From: Terriglobia bacterium
GTDB taxonomy: Bacteria; Acidobacteriota; Terriglobia; Bryobacterales; Bryobacteraceae
Assembly: GCA_020073115.1 (NCBI GenBank)
Contig: JAIQFU010000004.1
Coordinates: 25,007-57,672 of the forward strand
DNA: 32,666 nt
Reading direction: 5' to 3'
The position numbers and the translations under genes were made by a program. Under the pieces are notes generated by a model. The model was not told the DNA's origin. It saw only the letters and a list, made by a program, of their open reading frames with translations, and made no database searches. Below, piece by piece: positions 1 through 8,592 of this stretch (its first letter is position 1; each line of letters opens with the position of its first letter).

Positions 1-2
1 CC

Positions 3-1517
3 GACGGCCGCACGATCGTCTACAGCGCCATCTGGGAGGACGAGCCCGCCGAGGTTTTCACGGCGCGCCTGGAAAGCCCCGAGTCGCGCCCGCTCGGCTT
101 TCCAGGGGCGGGGCTGCTCGGCATTTCCCACTCCGGCGAACTGGCGCTGGCTTTGAAGCAGAGCATCGGGAACTCGCCGTTCGCGTTCCAGGGGGTATTG
201 GCGCGGGTACCGTTTTCCGGGGGCTCGCCTCGCTCCATGGAGGACCGGATCACCGCCGCGGATTGGACGCCGGACGGGCGTGAACTCGCCATCGTCCGCC
301 AGACCGACTCGGGCGTGCAACTCGAATCCCCGCCGGGGAAGGTTCTTTGCCGGAGCGCCGGGTTTATCAGCAATGTGCGAATCGCGCCCGCCGGCGGGAG
401 AATCGCCTTCCTCGATCATCCCCTGGCGTTCGATAACTCCGGGTCCGTAGCCATGGTAGACGCATCGGGACGCATGACAAGCCTGACGGCAAAGTTCAAC
501 ACGTCCGACGGCCTGGCCTGGTCGCGCAAAGGCGACGAGATATGGTTCTCGGCCGCGCAGACCGGGTCGAAGCAGGACCTGTGGGCCGTGACCACGGGGG
601 GCCGGCTGCGCCTGGTCTACCGGCAATCGGGGAGCCTGGCGCTTCACGACATCGCGGGCGACGGGCGCGTTCTGATGGCGGACGTGCAATGGCGGCAGGG
701 GATGACGTTCCGCGGTCCGGCGGACGGGCGCGAGCGGGAACTCTCGTGGCTGGACTGGTCGCTGCCCACCGGAATTTCGCCCGATGGCAAGCTGGTGGTT
801 TTTTCGGAAACGGGGGAGGGCGCGGGAGGGGGCGCGACCCTCTACGTGCGCGAGACCGGCGGCGCGCCGGCCGTCAAACTCGGGAAAGGCGCGTTCGCCA
901 CCTTCTCACCGGACGGGAGGTTCGTGGTTTCGACGGATCTGGACGGCTCGGAGATCACGGTATACCCTATCGGCACGGGGGCCGTGAAGCAAGTGCGGCT
1001 CAAGGGTTTCACCATCGTCATGGCCGGCCTGCTGCCGGATGGCAAACGGATCTGGTTCGACGGGAACGAGCCTTCGCAGGGCCGCAGACTGTATCTGACC
1101 AGCCTGGAGGGCGAGAAGCCGCGGCCGATCATACCCGAGGAAGCGCAGGCGATTCCGCCGTACGCGTCGGACGGCAGGAACGTGATTGCGATGGTGGCGG
1201 GCAAGATGGTGGCGGTTCCGCTGGAAGGCGGCCGGCCCGAGCCGTTGCCGGGCGTCGAAGAGGGGGAGCGCATCACCGGCTGGGCTTCCGACAGCCGCTC
1301 CTTCTTCACCTTTCACCGGAGCGACCTGCCGCTGAAGGTGTACCGGGTGGAGCGCGAAACGGGCCGGCGGACCTTCGTCCAGGAAATCGGTCCCGGCGAA
1401 CGGGCCGGCATCGGCCGTACGGGGCTGAATCTGCTGATGACCGCGGACGGCAAAAACTACATCTACGTCACGCGACGGAATCTTTCCGAACTGTACCTGG
1501 TGAGCGGCCTGGAATAA
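3..1517 (+). CDS. TolB/PD40-type beta-propeller protein, 5'-truncated
   Basis: The reading frame is open from base 3 with no start, so the gene begins outside the window; 504 residues remain, ending at TAA 1515-1517. The visible part is a run of WD40-like PD40 blades, each marked by a PDG or SDG turn followed by a beta-strand: TPDGRELAIV, SPDGKLVVFSE, SPDGRFVVSTD, LPDGKRIWFDG and ASDGRNVIAMV. It therefore folds as one or two beta-propellers, probably for protein or ligand binding. In Acidobacteriota such propellers often form the C-terminal half of membrane Ser/Thr kinases or winged-helix regulators; the missing N-terminus could be either (inference). A TTG at 153 could start translation, but the blade homology continues upstream of it, so I treat the gene as partial. 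It converges with the next gene, with a 14-nt gap. Confidence 0.8.
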   Translation, partial: DGRTIVYSAIWEDEPAEVFTARLESPESRPLGFPGAGLLGISHSGELALALKQSIGNSPFAFQGVLARVPFSGGSPRSMEDRITAADWTPDGRELAIVRQTDSGVQLESPPGKVLCRSAGFISNVRIAPAGGRIAFLDHPLAFDNSGSVAMVDASGRMTSLTAKFNTSDGLAWSRKGDEIWFSAAQTGSKQDLWAVTTGGRLRLVYRQSGSLALHDIAGDGRVLMADVQWRQGMTFRGPADGRERELSWLDWSLPTGISPDGKLVVFSETGEGAGGGATLYVRETGGAPAVKLGKGAFATFSPDGRFVVSTDLDGSEITVYPIGTGAVKQVRLKGFTIVMAGLLPDGKRIWFDGNEPSQGRRLYLTSLEGEKPRPIIPEEAQAIPPYASDGRNVIAMVAGKMVAVPLEGGRPEPLPGVEEGERITGWASDSRSFFTFHRSDLPLKVYRVERETGRRTFVQEIGPGERAGIGRTGLNLLMTADGKNYIYVTRRNLSELYLVSGLE

Positions 1518-1531
1518 AGAGGCGGAGATGG

Positions 1532-3151
1532 TCACTCGGGCTGCGCTGACTTGAGGTTCACGCGCTTCCGCTCACCCTCGGCGAACTTGACCGCCTGGCC
1601 GTTTTTCTCGAACGGCTTCAGCGCGTCCGGATCGCGGCGATCGACCTCCAAGCCGCCAGGAAACGCATAGACGTGATATGCGCCGGGAGTGATTCCCACG
1701 ATGTTGCACGTCCCGTCGGCTTGTGTCCGGCATTCGCCGAACAGGGCGGCCTGCCGCTGTTTCGGCGCATCCGGGGCGAGCAGGACGGTAGCGCCGGGAA
1801 CCGGGCTGTCTTTTTCGTCCTTGACCGCGCATTCGGCGGCGCCGCCGTTCGGCTTCAGAACGATCTCGAGCGGGGGCGGCGCCGCGTCGGCGAGCCGCAC
1901 TCCTTCGGCAAGCGCGTCGACGGCGCCGATCCGAATCGCCTCAATGTAGGCATCGTCTTCGGCTCCCGTGGTGGAGGCAACCAGCACGTCGTACTCGCCA
2001 GGCGTGATCTGCGTTAGGGTGAATGCGCCATCCGCGCCGACTTGCGCCATTCCGCCGGCTTGCCTCTCTCCCACCTCACGCGACTGCAACGCCACAAGCA
2101 ATCCAGATGGCAGCTTCCGGCCCTCCGGCGCGACGATTCGGCCTTTCAGGAGCTGCGGTTTCGCCGGAGTCAGTTCAATCCCGTCGATATCCGCCCCGCC
2201 CACTTCGAGCATCCGCCGGGCGGTCGTTCGATTCTCGCCGTTCAGATTGACGGCCTCGAGTTCCAGGCGATAGGAGCCAGGCAATACGTCCTCGAATACG
2301 AAGTCGCCGGTGGGGCTCCGAACCAGGAAATCGCGATTTTGAGCCGGCTGGCCGATCGGAGCCAAAATGACCACGTGCAAGAGGGGGGCCGAGGCGCCGC
2401 CGGAAGCGCCGGCGACGCGGCCGCGGACCTGCGCGCCGCGCACCGGGATCAGATGCAGGTCGAATCCCTGCAATTCGGCGCCGGGCTCAAGCTTTACCGT
2501 GGCCGCCTGGCGGACGTTCGTGACGCCCGGATAATAGACGGCCGGATAAGCTTCGCCTCCTGACGCAGCGCCGGGGGGCCGCTGGACACGGACTCCATCG
2601 AGACCGTTTCGCGGAGCGTATGTGGCGGAAATCCGGTACTCGCCCGGTGCGAGATAGAATACGCGATACTCGCCCCGGTCGTTCGTGGTGGCGTAACCCC
2701 CGGGGAACTGACTCCCGGATCTCGCGCGCGCAGGCGATACCGCAATGTTGACGCCGGAGACCGGATCGCCATCGGCGTCGAGGATCCGTCCGGAGATCGC
2801 GCCGGTGCGCAGCAACTTCAGTTGGCCGTCCGTGGTCTGGCCCGCCTGCACCACTACGGTCTGAGGCCCTTCGCCGGAGGCGACATATCCATCCCGGTGG
2901 ACCGCCAGAACGTAAGCGCCCGGTTCCACATCGCGCAGCGCGAACTTGCCATCCGGGCCGGCGACGGCGGCGATGCCGCCCGCCTCCTCGCGGCGGAGGA
3001 TCACGACTGCCTTGGGGACGGGGTCGCCCGATTTCCCGTCGGAAACGATTCCCGCTACCGATCCGGTCCTGGGCGGCTCCTGGGGATTCTCCTGCGCTGC
3101 GACCGGAACGGCGGCAAGAAGCGCCAGGGCAGCCAGCGGCCGGATTCTCAT
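1532..3151 (-). CDS. Exported protein with repeated carboxypeptidase-regulatory-like domains
   Basis: 539 residues with ATG start and a Sec signal peptide (residues 1-20, ending VAAQ). The mature protein is a string of Ig-like beta-sandwich domains of the CarboxypepD_reg type. The clearest are at about 31-100 and 117-180, with further copies near 240-310, 335-395 and 435-500. Each has the family pattern of a G-x-V/I strand (GSVAGIVSDG, GAISGRILDADG), a 'DG(K/E)F' or 'RGEY' turn and the closing 'PG.Y' strand (VEPGAYVLAV, LAPGEYRISA, ITPGEYDVLV, ITPGAYHVYA). There is no peptidase or TonB barrel domain, so it is probably a structural or surface-binding protein; the exact role is unknown. No good Shine-Dalgarno is visible. 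A CATAAT sequence about 20 nt upstream on the minus strand could be its -10. Confidence 0.8.
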   Translation of the reverse strand: MRIRPLAALALLAAVPVAAQENPQEPPRTGSVAGIVSDGKSGDPVPKAVVILRREEAGGIAAVAGPDGKFALRDVEPGAYVLAVHRDGYVASGEGPQTVVVQAGQTTDGQLKLLRTGAISGRILDADGDPVSGVNIAVSPARARSGSQFPGGYATTNDRGEYRVFYLAPGEYRISATYAPRNGLDGVRVQRPPGAASGGEAYPAVYYPGVTNVRQAATVKLEPGAELQGFDLHLIPVRGAQVRGRVAGASGGASAPLLHVVILAPIGQPAQNRDFLVRSPTGDFVFEDVLPGSYRLELEAVNLNGENRTTARRMLEVGGADIDGIELTPAKPQLLKGRIVAPEGRKLPSGLLVALQSREVGERQAGGMAQVGADGAFTLTQITPGEYDVLVASTTGAEDDAYIEAIRIGAVDALAEGVRLADAAPPPLEIVLKPNGGAAECAVKDEKDSPVPGATVLLAPDAPKQRQAALFGECRTQADGTCNIVGITPGAYHVYAFPGGLEVDRRDPDALKPFEKNGQAVKFAEGERKRVNLKSAQPE

Positions 3152-3201
3152 GATTCGGAGAAACCTCGATTGCTATTATGCCGCAAAACCGGACAGAACC
3201 A

Positions 3202-3231
3202 CCGGTGGCAAAAATCGACCACCGGCGGTAC
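3202..3231. repeat. GTACCGCC-type hairpin repeat, single arm
   Basis: A 30-nt element with a perfect 7-bp stem, CCGGTGG (3202-3208) and CCACCGG (3219-3225), a 10-nt A-rich loop, and the tail GCGGTAC ending at 3231. The stop codon of the CRTAC1 gene (3232-3234, minus strand) begins at the next base. Related arms lie at 22597-22683 and 23647-23728. Confidence 0.75.
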
Positions 3232-4953
3232 TCAACGGGAGATCATCCCCGAGCCTTCTTTGACCGTCACCAACCTGTTCGCGGGGAGCTTGGGCAGCGT
3301 CTCCTTGACGCCGCTGGGCCAGTGGATCTCCAGGTCGGCGGTTTCGGCGGGGCCCAGGCCGAAGTGCAGGCGAGAGTCGTTGACCGAGTAGAAGCTCGAT
3401 TGCGCCAGGACCTCCTGCGCCTGCGTCTTGCCGCCGTAGCGCGCGATCACCCGCGCGCCGATGGCGCTGCGGTTCGATTTCACCCCGACGAGCTTCACCT
3501 TGAGCCAGTGGTTCGTCCCATCGACGTCGTTGCGCAGCAGAGAAGGCGGCTCGTTCAGGTTGACGATCAGCGCGTCGAGGTCGCCGTCGTTATCGAAATC
3601 GCCGAAGGCGCAGCCGCGGCTGCAATGCGGCGCGGCGATGGCCGGGCCGGCAGTCTCGATCAGCTCTTCGAAATGGCCGTTGCCCAGGTTGCGGAAGATC
3701 ACCCGCGGCGTTTTCAGGGGGTACTGCGGCAGCCTGGCTTCGATCTCCGGGTAAACGCTGCCGGTGACCTGGAAGAGGTCGGGATAGCCATCGTTATCCA
3801 GATCCACCATGCCCGCCCCCCAGCCGGTGAAGCGCGTCTCCACGCCAAGGCCGCTGACGACGGTCACGTCGTCGAACATGGCATGGCCGTCGTTGCGGTA
3901 GAGAATGCTGGTGTCCTCGGAGAAGTGGGTCTTGAAGATATCGAGATGGCCGTCGAGGTTGAAATCGCCGATGCCGAGACCCATGCCGGCCTGCTCCATG
4001 CCGTCTTCGTTCAGCGCCACGCCGGCTTCGAGCCCGATATCGGTGAAGGTTCCGTCGTGGTTGTTGCGCAGAAGGAAGCTGGGGGTGGAATCGCAGGCCA
4101 CGTAAAGGTCGGGCCAGCCGTCGTTGTTGAAGTCGGCGGCGACGGCGGTCATCATGTAACTGCCCTTGGCCTGGAGCACGCCGGAGGCGGCGGTGACGTC
4201 GCTGAACGTGCCGTCGCCGTTGTTGTGGAACAGGAGCGGCGTCTCGGGAGGCAGGCCGCGCGGACCGCAGTTCACGGGGATCCCCTTCCAGTTGCAGTTG
4301 GCGTTGGCGCCCGGCCTGGTGGCGGATTCCAGGTCGAACTTCAGGTAATTGGCGACGAACAGATCCAGTCGCCCGTCGCGATCGTAATCCACCCACGTGC
4401 AGCCCGAACCCCAGCGCGCCGGGCGCAGCAGGCCGGCCTCTTTGGTGACGTCGGTGAACGTGCCGTCGCCGTTATTGCGGTAGAGCGCGTTCTGGCCCCA
4501 GTAGGTGACGAAGAGGTCTTCGAAGCCGTCGTTGTTGTAGTCGCCCACGGTCACGGCGGAGGCCCAGCCGGTACGGCGCAAGCCGGCCTTTTCGGTAACG
4601 TCGGTGAATGTGCCGTCGCGGTTGTTCTTATAAAGACGGTTGGTGGCGCCGGGGGCGCCCTCAAAGCGCGTGCCGCCGAGGAGGAAGATATCCAGCCAGC
4701 CGTCGTTATCGTAGTCGAAGAAGGCCGCGCCGCAGCCCACGGTTTCGAGGATGAAGTTCTTGTGATCCGCGGGGCCATAGAAAACCGGCGCGCGCAACCC
4801 GGCGGTGTCCGCGATATCGGTGAACCGCGCGTGAAAGGGCAGGCCGGAGGGCTTCCCGCGCGGCGTGGGAACCGCCTTGCGCGTGGCCACGCCCTGGCCG
4901 TAGGCGCGCAGGGCGGGAAGAAGCAGCAGGCGGGAGAGGTCGCGTCGGGTCAC
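3232..4953 (-). CDS. CRTAC1-family protein (FG-GAP/VCBS repeats plus ASPIC/UnbV domain)
   Basis: 573 residues from a GTG start. The N-terminus TRRDLSRLLLLPAL resembles a short Tat or Sec export signal. Residues about 45-460 hold a series of FG-GAP/VCBS blades, each with a calcium-binding loop such as FFDYDNDGWLDIF, VGDYNNDGFEDLF, WVDYDRDGRLDLF, AADFNNDGWPDLY and FGDFDNDGDLDAL, often preceded by 'NNGDGTFTDVT'. The last 90 or so residues (NHWLKVKLVG...LHFGLGPAE...IHWPSG) are a typical ASPIC/UnbV domain. Such proteins form integrin-like beta-propellers exposed outside the cytoplasm; biochemical roles are mostly unknown. The gene runs away from the TonB receptor to its right and stops directly against a hairpin repeat. 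A paralogue lies at 23733-25388. Confidence 0.9.
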   Translation of the reverse strand: MTRRDLSRLLLLPALRAYGQGVATRKAVPTPRGKPSGLPFHARFTDIADTAGLRAPVFYGPADHKNFILETVGCGAAFFDYDNDGWLDIFLLGGTRFEGAPGATNRLYKNNRDGTFTDVTEKAGLRRTGWASAVTVGDYNNDGFEDLFVTYWGQNALYRNNGDGTFTDVTKEAGLLRPARWGSGCTWVDYDRDGRLDLFVANYLKFDLESATRPGANANCNWKGIPVNCGPRGLPPETPLLFHNNGDGTFSDVTAASGVLQAKGSYMMTAVAADFNNDGWPDLYVACDSTPSFLLRNNHDGTFTDIGLEAGVALNEDGMEQAGMGLGIGDFNLDGHLDIFKTHFSEDTSILYRNDGHAMFDDVTVVSGLGVETRFTGWGAGMVDLDNDGYPDLFQVTGSVYPEIEARLPQYPLKTPRVIFRNLGNGHFEELIETAGPAIAAPHCSRGCAFGDFDNDGDLDALIVNLNEPPSLLRNDVDGTNHWLKVKLVGVKSNRSAIGARVIARYGGKTQAQEVLAQSSFYSVNDSRLHFGLGPAETADLEIHWPSGVKETLPKLPANRLVTVKEGSGMISR

Positions 4954-4998
4954 AGTGGATTAGAGTACCAAAAGCGGCAAGTAGGTTCAGGCGGCCGG

Positions 4999-5046
4999 AG
5001 CGTGTCCCCATGAGTGGGGACAAGGCAGGCAGGAGCGCCTACGCCA
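4999..5046. repeat. Two-hairpin intergenic element
   Basis: Contains a perfect 8-bp stem TGTCCCCA (5003-5010), loop TGAG, TGGGGACA (5015-5022). It is followed by a second hairpin, AGGC (5027-5030) and GCCT (5037-5040), with an outer GGC/GCC extension. It lies between the divergent CRTAC1 and TonB-receptor genes. The build matches the hairpin chains at 14203-14237, 20261-20337 and 32369-32415. Confidence 0.65.
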
Positions 5047-5108
5047 CGGATGTGACGAATCGCCCTATCCACTAAGTGAAAACTGCTATCAGCGGGGGCA
5101 GGCAGCGA

Positions 5109-5114
5109 TATAAT
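5109..5114 (+). promoter_or_regulatory. Candidate -10 box of the TonB-receptor gene
   Basis: A perfect TATAAT lies 27 nt upstream of the chosen ATG (5142) and is followed by a strong ribosome binding site (GGAGGGGAAA, 5127-5136). No convincing TTGACA-like -35 is seen at the usual spacing, so this is a sigma70-type -10 match only. Confidence 0.45.
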
Positions 5115-5141
5115 TTCCCCACAGTTGGAGGGGAAAGCTTC

Positions 5142-8100
5142 ATGGGTTACACGCGCCAGAGTCTGTTCGCAGCGGTTCTAGCAGCCGCCGCATTGTTATT
5201 CACTTCCGCCGGGTTCGCGCAGATCGATACCGGCGCTATTGTCGGGACCGTTCACGATTCCACCGGGGCCGCCGTTCCGCACGCCGCGGTCACGGCCACC
5301 AACACAGCCACGGAGGAAAAGCGGAGCACGCTGACCAACGACGCCGGCGAGTATCTGTTCGGCGCTCTCCGGCCGGGTACGTACAACGTCGAAGTCAGCG
5401 CGCCGGGATTCACCAAGCAGGTTCAGAACGAAATCGATATCCACGTGCAATCGCGTCCTTCCGTGGACTTCACGCTGAAAGTCGGCGAGGTCACGGAAAC
5501 CGTGGAGGTGACCTCCGCCGCGCCGCTGCTGCAGACGCAGACCGCGGATGTGGGCGGCGTGATGCCGTCGCAGCAGATCGTCGATCTCCCGCTGAACGGG
5601 CGGCGCTACGCCGACCTGGCGCTGCTGGAGGCGGGAGTTCAGAGGAACCTGACGAACCAGAACAACACCGCGCCGGACCGCATCAGCTCGAACGGCAATC
5701 TCGACACGCAGAACTACTTCTCGCTGGACGGCATCGATAACAATTCCGGGTCCACCAACTTGCAGGAGGGCTCGGTGCAAACGGTGCAGCCGCCGCCGGA
5801 CGCGCTGCAGGAGTTCCGGGTGCAGACGCGCACCTATTCAGCCGAGTTCGGGACCTCGGCGGGGGCGGTGATCAACGCCGCGCTGAAGAGCGGCACCAAC
5901 GGGTTCCATGGCGATGTCTGGGAATTCCTCCGGAACAGCAAGCTGGACGCGAACTCGTTCTTCAACAACTCCGGCGGGGTGGGCCGCGGCCGTTTCAGCC
6001 AGAACCAGTTCGGCGGCACGATCGGCGGGCCCATCGTCAAGAACAAGACTTTCTTCTTCTTCGACTACCAGGATTTCATCAGCCGTAAAGCCACCACCGT
6101 GTTCTCCACGGTCCCCACGCCGCTGATGAAGCAGGGCAACTTCAGCGAGTTGAAGAACGCATTGCCGCAATCCTCCGTGCCGAGCCAGGCGGGGTGCATC
6201 AGCGGGAACGTAATCTCCGCATCGTGCATCGATCCGGTGGGCGCGAACCTGCTGGGCCTGTTCCCCGCCCCGAATACTCCCGCGGCGCTGGCCGTGCTGG
6301 GGCAGCCGGGGAGTTTCACGGGCGCCCCCAACTACCAGTTCCAATACTCGGTCCCGAACAACACGTATAACCTCGACACGCGGATCGACCATACCCTGAC
6401 GACCAACAACCGGATCTACGGCCACTTCAGCATGGACCACATCGCCCGGCAGGACCCGCCTTGGACCAGCAACCCGCTGGCGGGCAACGGGAACTTCGCG
6501 ACGCAGTATCGCATTCACGGCTACTCCGCGGCGCTGGCCTGGACCGATATGGTCACGCCGTCGCTACTGAACGAGCTGCGGGGCGGGTTCAACCGCGACT
6601 TCGCGCACAGCGATCCCATCGGCCTGCAACTGGGACAATCGACGGCGGCCACTTATGGACTTACGGGCATCCCGTCCAGCCCGAATGCGGCGGGCATTCC
6701 GCCCATCAATATCTCGGGAATGACGCGCCTCGGATCGTCCCCGTGGAGGCCGCAGTTCCAGGTGGCGCAAGTCTGGCAACTGCTGGACACCTTGAGCTGG
6801 CTGAAGGGCAGCCACAGCTTCAAGTTCGGCTACGAGCACAGGCGCACCAGCGACAACTTCCTGGATATCCAATCGCCGCAGGGCCAGATCACGGCCAGCG
6901 GCATCTACACCGGCAACAACGGTCTGGGGGTTCCCGACTTCCTGCTCGGCGATGTGAGCACGGCCCAGTTCACAACCCCGACCGTGGCTCACAATTACCA
7001 GGACGCGAACAACTTCTTCGCCATGGACACGTGGCGGGCGACGCAGAACCTGACCCTGACCTACGGGCTGCGCTACGAGCTGTTCACGCCGGTTTTGAAC
7101 CATCAGAACGCGATGGCCAATTTCACCCCGGCCAACGGCGGCGGGTTCGTGCTGGCTACCGACGGCGACCTGTACCAGCGGGCGCTGATTCACCCCGACC
7201 GCAACGACTTCGCCCCGCGCTTCGGCTTCAGCTACCAACCCACGGAGAAACTGGTGCTGCGCGGCGGCTACGGCATCTTCTACCAGCATGCGTACCGCAT
7301 CGGCTCGGAAAGCATGCTGGCGCTCAACCCGCCATTCGTGATTGACGGCTCGCTCTCGCAGTCATTCCCCAGCACAACGCCCGTGTTTCAACTACGGAAC
7401 GGTTTCCCATCGAGCGAGTTCACGCCCGCGCTCGTAGATCTGACGAAGCTGCAGGTGCGCGCGCAGGATCCCAACGAACGAACCCCGTATGTCAGCCAGG
7501 TGAGCTTCGGACCGCAGTTCGAGATTTCGCGGAGCACGGTGCTCGACGTATCGTACGTAGGCAACTTCGGGCGTAAGATGATCCGGCTGCGCAATGCCAA
7601 CCAGGGGCTGGTGGTCGGTTATGACGCGTCGGGAAAACCGATGACCGCGTTCCCGTACGCCAACCTCAACAGCAACCTGAACAGCCTGGCCGGCAATCAC
7701 GCCTTCCTGGAACTGGCGACGGCGGACGGCAACACCAACTACAACGGCCTGCTGGTGAGCCTTCGGAAGCGGTTCTCCAAGGGCTTGGCCTACGGCCTGA
7801 GCTACACCTGGAGCCACAACATCTCGGATTACGTGGACAATTTGACTGGCGGCGCTACCCCGGCGAACGCGTACGACTACAGCCTGGAGCGGGGCAACTC
7901 GCCGTTCGACGTACGGCACCGTTTCGTGGGCTACGGGACCTGGAATCTGCCCATCGGCAAGGGCGGCGCCATTCTGAACAACAACTCCGTAGCCAGCCGC
8001 GTGATCGGCGGGTGGCAGGTGAACGCCATCGTGACGCTGGAAACCGGGACGCCTTTCTCGGTCACCGCGCCGGACGTGAGCGCTACCGGCGGGAACCATG

Positions 8101-8483
8101 CGAGCCGCGCCAGTTGCATCTCCGACCCGTACGCGGGGGCCACGTCGGACCGTTCGCAGTACGTCGGAGCGGGCGCGCCCGGCTTCTTCCTGAACCCGGC
8201 GGCTTTCGCCATTCCGGCGGCGGGCACATTCGGCAACTCCGCTCCGCGCGCGTTCCACGGGCCGGGCATCCAGGACACGGACCTGAGCCTGTTCAAGATC
8301 TTTTCCTTCACGGAGAACTGGCGGCTGGAGTTCCGTAGCGAGTTCTTCAACGCGTTCAACCACGCCAATTTCCAGAACCCGAACTCCAGCATCTCGCCCT
8401 CGCAGATCGGGTCGTTCGGCAAGACCTTCAGCACGATTACGGATCCGAGGGAGATTCAGTTCGCGTTGAAGTTGTATTTTTGA
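5142..8483 (+). CDS. TonB-dependent receptor, Oar-like, with N-terminal carboxypeptidase-regulatory domain
   Basis: 1113 residues from ATG 5142, chosen because GGAGGGGAAA sits 5-15 nt upstream and a signal peptide (MGYTRQSLFAA...FAQ) follows at once; the frame can be extended to a GTG at 5076 but that part lacks both. After the signal comes a CarboxypepD_reg domain (about 27-105: GAIVGTVHDSTGAAVPHA...GEYLFGALRPGTYNVEV), then a plug-like region (LPLNGRRYADLALL, FSLDGIDNNSG) and a long beta-barrel ending in an aromatic residue (ALKLYF), as expected for BAM-assembled proteins. This outer-membrane receptor class is expanded in Acidobacteriota; the substrate cannot be read from the sequence. No neighbouring substrate-binding lipoprotein (SusD type) is present. 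A long inverted repeat follows 10 nt after the stop. Confidence 0.93.
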   Translation: MGYTRQSLFAAVLAAAALLFTSAGFAQIDTGAIVGTVHDSTGAAVPHAAVTATNTATEEKRSTLTNDAGEYLFGALRPGTYNVEVSAPGFTKQVQNEIDIHVQSRPSVDFTLKVGEVTETVEVTSAAPLLQTQTADVGGVMPSQQIVDLPLNGRRYADLALLEAGVQRNLTNQNNTAPDRISSNGNLDTQNYFSLDGIDNNSGSTNLQEGSVQTVQPPPDALQEFRVQTRTYSAEFGTSAGAVINAALKSGTNGFHGDVWEFLRNSKLDANSFFNNSGGVGRGRFSQNQFGGTIGGPIVKNKTFFFFDYQDFISRKATTVFSTVPTPLMKQGNFSELKNALPQSSVPSQAGCISGNVISASCIDPVGANLLGLFPAPNTPAALAVLGQPGSFTGAPNYQFQYSVPNNTYNLDTRIDHTLTTNNRIYGHFSMDHIARQDPPWTSNPLAGNGNFATQYRIHGYSAALAWTDMVTPSLLNELRGGFNRDFAHSDPIGLQLGQSTAATYGLTGIPSSPNAAGIPPINISGMTRLGSSPWRPQFQVAQVWQLLDTLSWLKGSHSFKFGYEHRRTSDNFLDIQSPQGQITASGIYTGNNGLGVPDFLLGDVSTAQFTTPTVAHNYQDANNFFAMDTWRATQNLTLTYGLRYELFTPVLNHQNAMANFTPANGGGFVLATDGDLYQRALIHPDRNDFAPRFGFSYQPTEKLVLRGGYGIFYQHAYRIGSESMLALNPPFVIDGSLSQSFPSTTPVFQLRNGFPSSEFTPALVDLTKLQVRAQDPNERTPYVSQVSFGPQFEISRSTVLDVSYVGNFGRKMIRLRNANQGLVVGYDASGKPMTAFPYANLNSNLNSLAGNHAFLELATADGNTNYNGLLVSLRKRFSKGLAYGLSYTWSHNISDYVDNLTGGATPANAYDYSLERGNSPFDVRHRFVGYGTWNLPIGKGGAILNNNSVASRVIGGWQVNAIVTLETGTPFSVTAPDVSATGGNHASRASCISDPYAGATSDRSQYVGAGAPGFFLNPAAFAIPAAGTFGNSAPRAFHGPGIQDTDLSLFKIFSFTENWRLEFRSEFFNAFNHANFQNPNSSISPSQIGSFGKTFSTITDPREIQFALKLYF

Positions 8484-8493
8484 AAAGCAATAT

Positions 8494-8570
8494 GGCCACG
8501 GATGAACACGGATGAACACGGATAAGGCAAAACGCTTTCGTCGTGTTCTTATCCGCGTTCATTCGTGGCC
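8494..8570. repeat. Inverted repeat with CACGGATGAACACGG arms
   Basis: Left arm from 8494 reads GGCCACGGATGAACACGGAT and contains a tandem 10-nt duplication (GATGAACACG at 8501-8510 and 8511-8520). The right arm (8548-8570) is its reverse complement with about two mismatches once the extra 10-nt copy is skipped. The spacer is about 22 nt. It starts 10 nt after the TonB-receptor stop and ends 22 nt before the next start, so it can fold into a long hairpin in the mRNA. I recall similar words being scattered in many environmental bacterial genomes (memory, not checked). Confidence 0.75.
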
Positions 8571-8592
8571 AATTCTCTTTTTGGCGCCGGGC

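Noticed and set aside
3178-5013. 611-codon plus-strand frame across the CRTAC1 gene
   Set aside because: It is antisense to well-formed FG-GAP repeats; its apparent repeats (VAVVIEIAE-like) are the reverse complement of the calcium-loop codons.
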